Below, piece after piece: positions 45,616 to 57,666 of a stretch of DNA of 64,000 bases. How positions within the stretch are numbered: the stretch's first letter is position 1; every line of letters starts with the position of its first letter. The translations under genes were made by a program, and so were the position numbers. Source of the stretch: Hortaea werneckii (Eukaryota > Ascomycota > Dothideomycetes > Mycosphaerellales > Teratosphaeriaceae); the NCBI GenBank assembly GCA_037044905.1, contig JBAOKB010000144.1, forward strand, positions 2,356,001-2,420,000. Direction: 5' to 3'. Below the pieces are notes generated by a model that was not told where the DNA came from, did no database searches, and saw nothing but the letters and a program-made list of their open reading frames with translations.

Positions 45616-47159
45616 TCAATCCTTACTCTGCCACGCCGGAACCCACGGGCTTTTCACCGCCTCTGTGAGCGTTTCGCCTGGGGCGATAAGCTTGACTTCC
45701 TCTTCCACTCTCCTCTTCTCACTGTCTAGTATGCAACTTTCGAGCTTCGTCATCATCTCTAGTTCTTGGAGCATGCCGCCATGCAGCTCTCTGCAGCTGT
45801 CCATCAGCATCTCCAAGCTGGAAGGCGTCTCTGGGTTTCTAGGCGGAGGCGGTAGCATGTCAAGATCACGCTGCAGAGCTCTTAGTCTCAGGGATAACGA
45901 GGTGTGTGTCTTGTGCCACTCTGGTAACAATGGCTCCACAAAGCTGCCGGGGGTCGGGGCCTGCGCAGCTTCGATCCAGGACTCGAACTGGTCGGCAAGC
46001 CAGTAGTATCTGCTGCCTTGCTCAATGAATGCCGCCAGTTCATTGTACATCTTGTTAAGAACATGCAGGTGCTCTGTCAAAAGAGCAGGATCGTGACACC
46101 ATGCGTCAAGCGCTTTCAAGTTTGCCACACGCTGCTGCTCCATCTCAATCGATCTGATGGCCTCGTGGTCTTTCCTTAGTTTCACCTGTTTGCGACTAAG
46201 CTTCTTCTGAGCGGACCTCTCGTACTCTCGAAGTGTCTCAGTTGACTCCTGATGCAAGAGTGATAGTTGTAGGAGCTCGAGCTGCTGCCTCGCTACCTCT
46301 GCAGTGATGTTCGTCTTCCTCTGCCCCAGCCACAGCCGCGGAGGATGCTCGACTCATCGGTATCGGCGGTTTAGGCAATGCTGACTTAGCCGGGCTGTAG
46401 TGCTGTTGAAATGTATTGAATGCTGGTCGCGATGGAGGCGGCATCTGCGACCTCCTGTTGCTCTGGCGTGATGCATTTGAGCCTGCCGGCGATGCTGGTG
46501 AAGCAACACTGGGCGGCCTGTGCTTGCGCAGAAGTGTCGATGGAAGGTGGCCGTGACTTCATGGCCGAGAAGCGCTTCTCAGCCGTACCGGTACTGGTAG
46601 ATGTAGCTGTACTCCCAGCCCGAGCATGATTTCCGCGTGACTGAATGCTCGTCGTCCGTGCTATGCTCTTCGGAGCACCTGATCCTTGGGCCACCTTGGT
46701 AGAGGGTGTACGCTTAACGTCTGATGCACCAGGACCAGATCTGGCTGCCGTTGCGGAGCTTGCGCTCGTAAGTCTGGAGAGCGCATCTGCCCGTGCCTCA
46801 TTGTTCTTTGCTGCCGCATCCGCCCTGCTCGACCGCACCGATGGCACTCTACCCAATCCATTTGCTCCGTAGGTAGAGGTCGGTCTTGAGAGCCTCGAAG
46901 GGGGCGGCGGCATTGCTCTCCTGTCTGCCTCTTCCATAGCTTTACGTGGCTTCGGCTCTTCCATGACCAGTTCCGCCCTGTTACTTGCTACATCCTTCTC
47001 TTCGCTTCCTCCAATCGACTCCTTGTCCTCTCCTGAAGGTTTCCTATTAAATTGAGGAAGAAGACTCCTCCTCTTTCCCGCCTTGACAGCCGAGCCGCTC
47101 TCTTTCGTGGCATCCAAGTTAAGATTGCGCATAGAGCCCTGCAATGGCTTTAGCGACAT
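45616..47159 (-). CDS. Conserved coiled-coil protein, unnamed
   Basis: ~513 residues in one exon after correcting two one-base insertions, near 46453 and 46318. The first ~270 residues are Ser/Thr/Ala-rich and basic (RPTSTYGANGLGR, repeated SRLS/SS motifs). A conserved-looking FNTFQQHYSPAKSALPKPP segment follows, then an Ala/Glu helical part EVARQQLELLQLSLLHQEST and a long coiled coil with YYWLADQFESWIEAAQ. Each junction is recreated in order by the corrections and the length becomes a multiple of three. The layout resembles fungal spindle or microtubule-associated proteins, but that is a guess; no named family assigned. Confidence 0.72.
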
Positions 47160-48033
47160 GCGCCAAGATGCAACTTCCGATGCTTACCTCTATCATGGAT
47201 ACAGGCCGGGAAGAACCTCCGCGTGCTCCCCTTCTGACGGCTGGCAGCCGACTCGGAGACTCCATTGTCGGACAAGAAAGTCAGGAAATACGTAAGACGA
47301 GTTGACAGCATGTCCAAAACGCAACATGTCTTGGGCTTCGCAAGCTCGAGGCATTTCAATGTTACGGTCTTTCCAAATTGGGAATGTGGCGCGTGCATTT
47401 CAGCCCTATCAGTTTAATGACCCTCTCTCCGTCCCTATATCTGACGACATATCTTACACCAATTAATGATGGCTTGCAAGATGTCTTGCGGGGCTCGATC
47501 AATACACAAATAATGACGAGAGAACATTATCAAGTGTTACAAGGCGCAACGGCAACAAGGGGGGAAAAATTACGGTATCACGTTTACCCAACCCGCGTCA
47601 TTCTCGCGTTATCGACTCAAGCCCTCACACTCCTTCGGACCTTATCAGACATGCAGTCAAGAAATTGTATAGAGTAGACTTGACGCTCTTGATTTTTATC
47701 CGTTCGAAACCATCCTTGCGGAAAATGAACCCGTCTAATGTTCACCGACCTCCGGCGCTTTCCTGGGTCTACCAAGTTTGTACAGTGCTACGGGCGTATA
47801 CAAAGTCAGTAGGACCGTCACTCGTGTACAACGTCGCAGGAAATTTTGTTGCCATGAGCTCCAGCAGGGTTTCAGTCTCAGTAACTGTAAGCGAGGTCAC
47901 CTGCAGGCCGTGGCCTATCATTCTTGATAAGGGTACTGTACGACTGCAACTGACCGCTCGACGAGTTCTCACGGAATCAAGAGCCTCTGAACCTCCCCTC
48001 GGGCTTTGATACTGACCTATCCATCCATTCAAA
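47160..48033. other. Intergenic, divergent promoters
   Basis: 874 bases between the coiled-coil gene (-) and the oxygenase gene (+). AT-rich; no gene or repeat recognised. Confidence 0.5.
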
Positions 48034-49809
48034 ATGTCTGCACAGCCTCAAAACCCCTCCTCAAGCCAAGGTCCATCGTCTTGGACTCATGAAGGTAACG
48101 CAAATCATCACGCCACCGCGGAACGAATAAGCGTTGGACCGAAAAGGGACGTCACTGTGAGGTTACAGTATCTGTGAGCGAATTGAATGCTCTGCAAGTC
48201 ATACATGTGCTGTAGAAAACCCTAATTCCAGCCCTAGAAAGGATTTGCCCCTATACAAAACAGTCAAGCCACTCCAAATCACGCCCAACTTCCAAGACAC
48301 CGAAGGTAGGACGAACGTGGTGCTTGAAGCGGGTCCAAAAGAGACAATTCGAGACATCCGTAGTATCAATTCACCTTTCGACCTCGACAGGAATGGTTTC
48401 GAGTTCGTCAAGGCCGAGACCAGCTTCACGAACTGGTCCAGCCAACCCGAAATCGCCGCGCACTACCTCCAGGAGATGGAGACATTGCTCTACCAAGAGG
48501 TGGAAGAAGTCGACGAAGTCCTCTTCTACGATGCGCGAATACGACAATCGGGCGACGAAGGCCTGCGAGTCGAAGGCCTATCCTTCAACCCTTTGCGAAG
48601 CAGGTCCACCGCGACAACACCGACATTTCATGCGTGGAGAAGATGCGCAATCTGACCGACCTAAAAGCCGACTTCCTTCTCCGCGGACGCTCACGTACCA
48701 TCAACATCTGGCGGCCGATCAAGCATCCTGTATACGATTGCTCGCTGGCAGTCGCTGACGGCAGCAATTTGCGTGCCGACGATGTGATAGAGTGTGATCG
48801 GCATCTCGCAAGGACAGGCGCTTACCATGATACGATGGGAGTAGTCAAGTACAGGCCGGGGTTTGACTGGTACTACTGTAGCGAAATGGAACCGGACGAT
48901 GTGCTCTTGTTCAAGAACTACGACAGCTCGTCCGCAGTGCAAGCCAGATGTTGTCTGCATACCGCTTTTGACTTGCCTCCAGAGATGATACCGACAAATG
49001 CACCTACGCGGGAAAGTATTGAGGTCCGGGCTTTAGTCTTCACCTACCCGGCAGGCCAGCGCAGACCTTCCACCGTCGCATCGCTTTCTTCGCATCCGCT
49101 AGCCCGCACGCTGGCTAAGGGGGAGCTGAAGCGTCTAGATGACGAGCACAGCATTACAGATCGTATACGGACCGATATCGATGAAGCGGGTGAAGTGAAA
49201 GACGCTGTGCTTCTCCTCCGGAAGCAAGAGATTAAGCGGTTGGAGCAAGTGTGCGAAGAGCAGGAACAGCTACTCCGGAGGGCTAAGCTGGACAGAGAGA
49301 ATGCTTTCGCCTACACGGAGAAGCTGCAACGCCAGATGCGCATCCAGACCCATCGGATCGAATCTCTCGAGGCCGAGCTGAAGCTTGTCCGGCACCAGCC
49401 CAGCCAGTCGTCTTCAAAACTTCGCTGCAAATTAAGTCAGACCCAGCTGGATCTGGTCGATGCACGGCCAGAGTGTCTTGAGCACCATCTCGAACGCGAA
49501 CGTCTGCTTGAATTTGTCCGCGGCCAAGAAGGGCAGGTCCAACGGTGGAAGGACGAGGCGGTGGGGTGGGGCAACGAGGCGATGAGTAGGTGCTGGCAGA
49601 CGAGTGTGGATGAGGCTGTGAAAAGGTGTGTCCAGTGTGCTTCCCATGCTCTGATGGTAAAGACTAAAACTTCTAGTAGAGAGCGGCAAAAGGACGAATG
49701 GCTGATCAGGAATCTGCAAGGGGAGATCTCTCGACTACAGGGCGAAGACTCGATATTGATGTCTTGTGCTGAAAATGTCGAAGCGGACAACGAAAAAGAG
49801 AATGCTTGA
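48034..49809 (+). CDS. CmcJ/AsaB-type oxygenase fused to a coiled coil
   Basis: 551 residues. Exon 1 48034-48094, 121-nt intron, exon 2 48216-49809. Residues ~1-320 match the CmcJ/AsaB (GA4 desaturase-like) oxidoreductase family: FYDARIRQSG, then VHRDNTD with an H-x-D metal pair, SRTINIWRPIKHPVYDCSLAV, PDDVLLFKNYDSSSAVQARC, a downstream His in CLHTAFDLP and Arg in EVRALVFTYP. From ~320 onward a Glu/Arg/Leu-rich coiled coil (RKQEIKRLEQVCEEQEQLLR) continues in the same exon to the stop; ordinary members end near residue 300. A missing A at 48597-48599 breaks the frame just before VHRDNTD. No secondary-metabolism genes lie next to it. Confidence 0.8.
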
Positions 49810-51691
49810 GCCTCGAGCGATGCGTAGGAGTTACGTATTGGCTCCCATACAAGAGTTGAAAGCGAGCGATGGATCTTGCTGATCGTAGAAGTCGGTGTGT
49901 GTCAACGACACCCGGCGTGGGAAGGCGTCTGCATGATGATTTCGAGTAGCACCGCGTTCCTGCCGGAGGGTTTGCCTCTGAAAGCTTGCATTGGAAGGGA
50001 GGCTACTGGAATCTCTGGCTTTTCCGTAGTGGTATACGCAGACGTACCTCCTCTCAGTTCCACGTATCGCGGGCTTTAATGTACGGGCGTACCTTGGCTT
50101 GCACTCAGGGTATCGGTTTCTGTCTAAATAGCTGTACCCTTCTCTCGTAGCATCGTGCAGTCATTGTCGGCCTGGGGAGTTCTTGCCACCTGAGATTCTC
50201 GGCGTTCTCTTGGATTAGCCATCTCAATTCCTGACGTGAAATGGCCTCTGGGGTTGGAGCCGGGTGAAGTGTTTTCTTTTCCTGTTGGACAGACGGCACT
50301 GGATACGGCTAGACGACTCAGCTAATTCCGAGGCCATATTGCCTTACGATGTATTGGAAAGTGAGACTGATCTCATTGGAGCGATATAGACGGAGAGGCA
50401 AGCATATTATGGTCTGATAACCGCGATTATGGTTTGGCTTTCCGCTGTTGAAGCAAATGAGAGCTTTCAGCAATCAAGTATGTCTTCTGGCGACTAGACG
50501 GAGGTGATCAGCAAGCGAGCAGTAGACGAGCACCTCACGTTTGACTTTAAGTATCCTGAAACATCAGATAGCCTGGAGTCTAGAATAGCGCACGAGCTCC
50601 ATTTGTGGTCGCCGGTACGCGCTTGAAAGGCATCATGGGCCCAACGCATGTCAGCCTTGGCTAGCAGTAGTCGCGAAGGTTCCGGCTGCGAGTGGCATCC
50701 AGTGCGAGGGTGCTCTCCGATCCAATGGAAGCGCTTGCAGGTGTCCCACAATCACAAGCTGACAGGTGGATGACAGACGCCGGAGTCCGGACATCCTGGG
50801 TAATTATTGACGCAGTGAGATTCTGCCCGAGAGCATGCAACAGTGATGGGCTGACCCGTTACGGGCAATAGCAAATTGTCTTCATTTCCTGCGGGGCAGG
50901 CAAAACGGATGTCTGCGAAGTAGATGTTGTGATGTGAAGTAGCGGACATTTGTTAGGCATGAACCTAAAATTTGGTGATTGCAAGTGATGCGTACTCTTT
51001 TTGCGGGAAAGCGCCAGGGGCACGGATATTTAGCGCCCCAATGCGGCAAATCCAGTCCTCCAAGGTTGGCGCTAATGGGGAGTTCCCCCGCCTGGCCAAT
51101 GAGGGAAAGGCAACAGGAGATCTGCGTCCGGCAACTTCAGAAATGGGACGAGCCTGCATATGTCGTCGGGGGGTTTTCAATCCAGAAGTCCTCCAGGGCT
51201 GTTGGAACAGATCATCCTTGGGTTGGCAAGCAGATCTTGTCCAGCCTGTCAATCGAGGTTGGTCATTCGCATGCACGTGGCTGAAGGTGCAGACGGAAGT
51301 CAGCCAGCAGTCAGGAAGCATCAAGTGATATGAAGCATACCTTGGTAGCCGTTGGGTGAGGCTCGAGGGCTAGCTGTGCGTCGGCATAACATTATTGTTA
51401 TTGCATGAGTAGCCCGAACGCGTCCGCATACCGTTCCAACAGTTGAAGTGCCGACGGGTGATAGACCTACCTGCCTAACCCTATCCTCGCTCCATCTGCT
51501 TCCTATAGGCTTCCTCTGTCACCACGGACCTCCCTTCCCTCCACCCCGATCTGCGTTGGCGGGACCAGACTTGCCGGGGGCACTTCACCTGTGCGACAGT
51601 CCAACACCATCGCCAATTCTCCTTCGCAGTGTAGTCGTGTGGGAGGGAAGTTTGTAGGAACAGGCACAACAACAATCGAGTGGCCGCCATC
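49810..51691. other. Intergenic, 1.9 kb, no gene recognised
   Basis: Frames are short in all six readings. It includes the 3' flank of the oxygenase gene and the promoter of the type II membrane protein gene. A fast-evolving small gene could be missed. Confidence 0.4.
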
Positions 51692-52722
51692 ATGAATGCC
51701 GAACCCCAGGTAAGCCCCCAAGTTCCCAGGGAATGCCTGCCTGGCCCTCTCACCGCGACGCACCACGGCATGAGCTGCTGAGGTCCGAGGGTCTGACAGC
51801 AAATGCACAGAGACACATCTGACCGTTGCACGCATTATACTGATGTTATAACCCTTAGAGCCCGAGTTCACCTGAACCTACACATCAACGGGCCTCCACC
51901 CTGTACCAATATCACAATGCGCCAGAAGTCGCCCCCGCTCATGGCCTCGAGTTCGACGATGCCGTATATCCTGCCTCGGACAAATTCCCCGTCATCAGAG
52001 AAGCGCCTTCCTACGACATGAGCAACTACAAGGGCAAGCATGCCTATGCGATCGACAATCGTCCACCTCGAATCATCTTCGGCATGAAGATCAAGACGTT
52101 TCTGTTCGTGTCGCTAGTCATGGTCTTGATCATAATAGGCGCTGCGGTCGGTGGTGCAGTAGGCGGAAAGCATATGAGGGAGAACCAGTCGATTGACACA
52201 ACCGCACAAGTGGAAGGGTAAGTTGAAGTGTGTGGCAGCACGCAATCCCGGGCACTACATTCCTCATGCACAAGCTAATGCACGTGACACAGTAACAACG
52301 AAACCACATCCTCAACGCTGGCAGCATCAACCGCAGCTTCAACCTACTCAGCACCTACCCCAACATACACCGCACTATCCGACTGCCCACAATCAAACAA
52401 CACGCTCTACACCTCCTCCTACGCCGGCAGCGGCGCCACCGGCGTCGAATTCACCAAATACTGCGACTACGCCAACCCGCTCTCCCACCAAGGCGCCACC
52501 ACCCAAGCCCAAGTCTTCGTCTACGCCTTTAACGACTGCATAGACCTCTGCGCCGGCCTGAACTCCAATGACGGCACAACCAGTACCAACTGCTCCGTGG
52601 CCGTCTACATGCCCAACGATAACCGACCGTATAACTGCGCCGTCGGCCACCATGCTGCCGACACTTCAATACGGTCACTTGGCGCGGATAAGGGGACGAA
52701 TGTCGCTTTTGTGAGCTCGTAG
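51692..52722 (+). CDS. Type II membrane protein with Cys-rich outer domain
   Basis: 268 residues from three exons: 51692-51709 (18 nt, MNAEPQ), 51859-52217 and 52293-52722, all phases matching without correction. A hydrophilic N-terminus (SPEPTHQ, APEVAPAHGLEFDD, an APSYD motif and RPPRIIFGMKIK) precedes a single transmembrane helix, TFLFVSLVMVLIIIGAAVGG, then a Ser/Thr linker and an extracellular domain with paired cysteines (SDCPQ, FTKYCDYA, FNDCIDLCAGLN, TNCSVAVYM, YNCAVG), reminiscent of PAN/apple-like fungal surface modules. Likely a plasma-membrane or wall-facing protein of unknown ligand. The gene is easy to miss because the main exon lacks an early ATG. Confidence 0.82.
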
Positions 52723-53654
52723 TCCGTATTGGAGGGGGATTGCAGTAACATTCACTTCTCTCTCCCGCGTGCAACGGGATATGCTCCAGGAGCATGGAGG
52801 GACATACGAGGCAAGGCAAGGCAAGGCGTTTTCCACTATGAAAATGGGAGTCTTTATGCGGAGTTTGGGAGGGAAGATATCCACATCACGGTTCATTTTT
52901 ACTTTTTACTTGTCCATTTTATCTTTTTGCTGGAAAGAGGGGGAAAGGGGGGGGGGGGGGGGGGGGGGGGGGGGGAGAAAACCACTCGCTTATGGGCGTC
53001 CAGCTGTTGCTCTATTTGTACGCTCATGTGCAGTACGTATCTATACCCGTATTTATGATCATGTATTCTTGTTCTTCACTGGGTTTTTGAAGGTCGTCTT
53101 GAGTCACGGGTGTCGACGGTATTCTTGGTGAGGTGCATGGAGGTCGGTGTGAAAGGCCGAGAGGTCGGTCGAGTATGAGGATTGGCAGAGCCGGCGTAGC
53201 GCAGTATCCTGGCAGAGATGGAACAAGGACAGAGTGAAAAGGCAGAATGACCCCGAAAAGAAAAGAAAACCATAAAGAAAAGTCCAGACTGGGAAATGCA
53301 ATAAAAGGTAAAGTTGAATACCTTTCAAGGTCGAGCATAACCAAGTAACAAGTAAGAAATTCTTCGCAAGAAAGCCTGTCTCTAAGACAGTGGGTATATC
53401 CTATTCCCATCCGGTTTCCAAACCCCCAAAAACATTCGCCGCTGTCCTTCTTTTCTTTTTTTTTTTTTTTCCGGTCATCTTTTCTTTGGTAGGCCGAACG
53501 ATATCATCCCGTCCAAGCCTTGCCTAACCAATACTTTTCCAGAGCACGCCTCAACTCCCTTGACGCAACGCCCCACCTTTTGGAATCCCCAAAGGCGCCT
53601 CCAACCCGGATGCGAGCCATTGAACCGACCGCCAGGCTTCCATCCAAAACAAAA
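52723..53654. other. Intergenic 3' flanks with G29 tract
   Basis: Convergent spacer containing a G29 run (52947-52975) and a T-rich run near 53457-53470. No gene recognised. Confidence 0.55.
52947..52975 (+). repeat. Poly-G tract, 29 bases
   Basis: Uninterrupted guanine run 224 bases after the stop of the type II membrane protein gene, preceded by GGGGGAAA. It may form a quadruplex; the true length is uncertain given the window's homopolymer errors. Confidence 0.9.
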
Positions 53655-55526
53655 TCAAGTGAAAGCCCTCTGCCTCCCCCTCCTCTCCACCACCTTCTCA
53701 CTAGCCCCACTCTCCGAGCCCTCCTCCCCATCCTCACGCGACCCCAACTCAGCCTCCCGGATCCGGGCCCGGAGGGCCTTGACCCCACCCTCCCCAAACG
53801 CCTTCCGGCAGTACCGACACATGCGCAGCGCGCACCAGCTGCAGGTCCAGTGCTCCTGGTCGTCGTCCATATGGCAGACGGCGCACTCGACGGGCGCGGC
53901 TTTATTCTTGGATCGGCAGCAGCCGCGTATGGCTGCGGTAGCACTTGAGCTGCGTCAGGTTCAGCGCGCGGCTGTATGCGAACCCGTTGCTTTTGAAGTT
54001 ATGGCCGCGTTTGCGTCCGTCGGTTTCGCTGTATCCGTTGCCGCTGCTGTGCGGGGGTAGGGCTGAGGGGGGACGGGTGGAGGTGGGACGCGAGCCGGGA
54101 CGCGAGACGGGACGTGAGGTGGAAGTGCTGGGCCAGGTGCTGTCGGTCATGCGGTTCATGGACTCGGCGCGACGGCGCGAGGTCGAGAGGCCGTTGAGGA
54201 AGGATTGCGCGGATTGGAGGGATTTGTCTTCCTGGCGTTGGGATGTTAGTGAGGGTTGATCGAACTCAGTCGGCGTGGCGTGGCACTCACGTTGAAAATT
54301 TCCAGCCCGCTACTGCGGCGTTGAGCCTTGTTCAGCTCGACTGGCTCGGGCGGCGGAGGTTGCTTCACGGGCTCGGGTTCTGGAGTCTCCATGCGGTCTT
54401 TTAAACCGTACTTGTGCGGACTGTCTTCAGGCAGAGGTGATGGTGCGGGGATGGTGGGTGACAGGGCAGAGGCGCGGAGAACAGATGCTGTGCCATGCTT
54501 GCCGTCATTATGCTCGTAGTGGTCCTTCAGTTTAGCTCTAGGACTTTGGTTTTCCTTGTCGGAATCGTCGGAAGGTTTGGCAGAGGCTGATAAGTCGTCG
54601 GCTGCTTTTTCGTTCACAGTCATTGTCGAGTCGGAGTGGAGGATGATCGGTTCTCGTGCTTTGTGGGCAGGCTCTAGATAAGGGTCGACAGGGCTTTCCG
54701 GAAGATCTGAAGGTTTCCTGTCCGTGACAATGATGGATGTGGCTGTGAGCGGGCGTGGCAAAGGTGATTTGGAGTCGACGCGCTTGAACAGGTTCGTGGA
54801 GCTTTTGCGCAGAACCCGCATCGGTCTGCGAACGCCACTGTTGAGCGACGCATCGTCTGCCTCTGACTGGCCATTCAGTGTGGAAGAGTTGCTGCCCATG
54901 GTAACGGAATGTGACTTCGATAAAGGTTTCTTCGGCTTCGGTCGTGGTACCTGTGTGCTTGTTTCGTAGCCGGCTGTGTGACCATCACTAATCAGTGATC
55001 TCAGGTCGTCCGCCGATATAGCCGTCAGGCCATTGGACCTGTCGATTTTCAAGTCGGTCGGCCGATGAGGTCGAGTGATGAGCGGGGAACGTGGCGAGCA
55101 TGCCGCATGAGCTGGTGTTGACACGGCCTGAGTGGCAATCGCGTGGTTTGCGTCAACATCCAGGAAGGCATCGTGCGGTGCAGGTGCTTTCTGCAATTGT
55201 GGTTGTGTACCTGCTTCCTTGATAAGCTGCTGCTTCCCGCTGCATGTAAAGTGCGGTGGCAGCCACGCTTCAGAACACTTACTACTACATGTGAAAGTGC
55301 TTGTGTCGCGAGGAAATTCCGAACCTTTCCTGCGGTTTTCTTCCTCGAAGCAATCATCAATAGGTGAAAGAGAATCTCGTGGTGAGTTGGACGAGTCCAG
55401 CGGCGCTGCCGTTGTATCGTTGTGAAGTGTAGGAGTGGACCTCAACATGGTCGCTATGAGGTCGGCTTTGGTTGCCGACTTGTATTTTTCTCGTCTCTTG
55501 AGAGACGGCCGAGCCATGAGGTGCAT
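53655..55526 (-). CDS. Disordered protein with C-terminal Cys-rich zinc module
   Basis: ~603 residues; exons 55526-54291 and 54231-53655 (59-nt intron). The start MHLMARPSLKRREKYKSATKADLIATMLRS looks conserved (Met4 is an alternative start). A long Ser/Pro-rich disordered region follows, including PMRVLRKSSTNLFKRVDSKSP. The C-terminal module reads APVECAVCHMDDDQEHWTCS then WCALRMCRYCRKAFGEGG: C-x2-C, C-x2-C and C-x2-C pairs that should bind zinc, RING/PHD-like but not assignable. One extra base at 53911-53914 breaks the frame right before this module; removing it gives an exact triplet length. Ligase activity is not demonstrated by the sequence. Function unknown. Confidence 0.75.
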
Positions 55527-56506
55527 GATGTGATGGAATAGAAAGGAAAGACGATAAAGGGAGTGAATGAGTGCTAGGATGAATGAATGACTGACTGACG
55601 AAGAGACCTACTTTCTGACATCGGCGAGGATGCGGCTTCTACCTATAGGTCCCGCAGAAGAAAGATTACCAATGCTAGAGTCGTTCTCATCTGTGATCGT
55701 GAGATAAACCGAACGACACGCACACGACGTGAAAGGCGCAAGGCGAGCGTGGTGGGGGTGTAATGCGTATCGTGCATACCACGAGGCGACGCACAACCCT
55801 GCAAACAACCTTCCAGAAGACTGTGCGACACTCGTCAATCCGGCTGATGCCTGCGAGACGTTTCAGGCGGACGGCATTTGGCCCGGTGTTGCCATTGCGA
55901 AACGACTCACGATCCTTGTCCTCGCTGCGGCCCAATCCGAAGTGTCAGCAACGGCTTCCGGGCAACGATGATGTCGCGCGGACTGCAATTTGGGATCCGC
56001 TGCGGAAGAGGTGTTCAGACGGTCCAGACCAGAAAACATCGCCGCGCCAACTCCGCTTCTCTGTCGAAATCGTTGGTGGATTTGAAGATCGAGAGGCCAG
56101 GCACGGTCCAGGATCGTGACGCCGTCGCTCATCATCTTGGGTCGGTGCCCATATCATTTCGGGAAATCGCCTGAAAATGACGAATGAGCCTCTTCGCGCG
56201 GACACCGCCATCGAAAATTTCTGGCGGTTGCTAGGCCAATACTCATGATGTCGCCATATCAGACATGGTGTTGTGATTCCCGTCCTCGTGCGGTCTCCCA
56301 AATGGCAGGCCAGACTCCAACGAGAGATCGGTTGGGCAGCTGAGATGATGCAGGAACGGAAGCCAAACCATCGGGACCGGGAAGATCCGCGAGATGCCCG
56401 AAGATGCATGAGATCATCGAGGAGGGCTCGAAAGTGTGATTTCGAAAGAGGATGAGGCATCTGGCGAACTTCATACCTTATGCGTGCGATGTGATAGTCC
56501 ATCCTA
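55527..56506. other. Intergenic, divergent promoters
   Basis: 980 bases between the zinc-module gene (-) and the sirtuin gene (+). GAATGAATGA/GACTGACTGA short repeats near 55580-55600. No gene recognised. Confidence 0.5.
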
Positions 56507-57666
56507 ATGCCGTTGATGCGAATACCTTACACTGCACCTCTTCCAAGCCCCACGATCATCCCAGCATCCGCATCGACTATACCAGGAGCAGCCGCAGCAC
56601 TCGATGACTTTCTCAATACTCCTGTGAGATCGGCACCCGGAAACGGGAAGACAGTAATCCTCTCAGGCGCTGGCATATCGGTAGCTTCTGGTCTGGCAGA
56701 TTACAGAGGAAGCGCCGGGACGTACACATTGAACAAAACCTACCGGCCTATATATTTCCATGAGTTCTGTGCCAGTCACGAGGCACGCAAGAGATACTGG
56801 GCAAGAAGTTTCTTAGGGTGGACGAACCTTCACAGGAGCAGGCCGAATAAAGGACATGAAGCTGTTGGTAGTCTTGGAAAGTTGGGCAAGCTCTCGAGCG
56901 TAATCACGCAGAACGTGGACTCGTTCCATCCGAAGGCGCATCCAGACCTGCGAACGTTGGAGTTGCATGGCTATCTGAGAAGCACGGTCTGCTTAAGCTG
57001 CAGGACAGAGTATAGTCGTGATGACTTCCAAAGGGATCTCTCCGCGCTCAACCCCGAGTGGGCGGCCTTTCTCGCCGAGATGGTCGAGTCAGGTGCGCTG
57101 ACGACCGAGAACCCAGAAGAGCGCAGGCGAAAGGGGCTCAAAACCAATCCGGATGGTGACGTTGATGTCCCTGGCGTGCAGTATAGCACTTTCCGATACC
57201 CGTCTTGTCCGAAGTGTCTCGCCAATCCGCCAAAGGCACCAAAGTGAAGCAAGACGCAGAAGGTGCATGGACGCAGGACTCCACCGCAGGAATCCTCAAG
57301 CCGGCGGTCATCATGTTCGGCGAGTCGATTTCAAATCCTGTCAAGCTCGCCGTTGAATCTGCTATCGACGAGGCGAGCCGTATGCTTGTACTTGGCTCGT
57401 CTCTAGCGACATACTCTGCGTGGCGGCTAGTCAAACGCGCCAAAGAGCAAGGCATGCCAGTTGGCATTGTCAACCTTGGTGGCGTGCGCGGCGAAGAGCA
57501 GTTCTTTCAGGATGTACCTGCGAACGGCCTTGGAAGGGAAGGTGTGCGGACCGCCTTGTCGCTTGAACAGTTCTTACCACACCTCGTTGAGCGGATGAGG
57601 GAGACGTCAGCAACACCACCTTTGCACAACGAAAACTTTCAGCCTGCACCTTGGGCCTGGCGATGA
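56507..57666 (+). CDS. SIRT4-like NAD-dependent sirtuin (class II)
   Basis: NAD-dependent protein deacylase or ADP-ribosyltransferase family, probably mitochondrial; 386 residues in one exon. The NAD pocket reads VILSGAGISVASGLADYRGS; the catalytic region reads SVITQNVDSFHPKAHP and LELHGYL, with the catalytic His in ELHG. Zinc is held by CLSCRTEY and PSCPKCLANPP. Near the end, KPAVIMFGESI, LVLGSSLATYSAWRLV and GIVNLGG complete the Rossmann fold. Class II members usually read QNVDGLH, so Ser replaces Gly here. A missing G at 57235-57236 breaks the frame just after the second zinc knuckle; one added base restores PPKGTKVKQDAEG. The N-terminus is moderately basic, compatible with mitochondrial targeting. 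Confidence 0.9.

Noticed and set aside
34438..50000. Secondary-metabolite cluster around the Zn2Cys6 regulator, dehydrogenase and oxygenase
   Set aside because: No PKS, NRPS, terpene synthase or tailoring set; housekeeping genes such as xylulokinase are interspersed.
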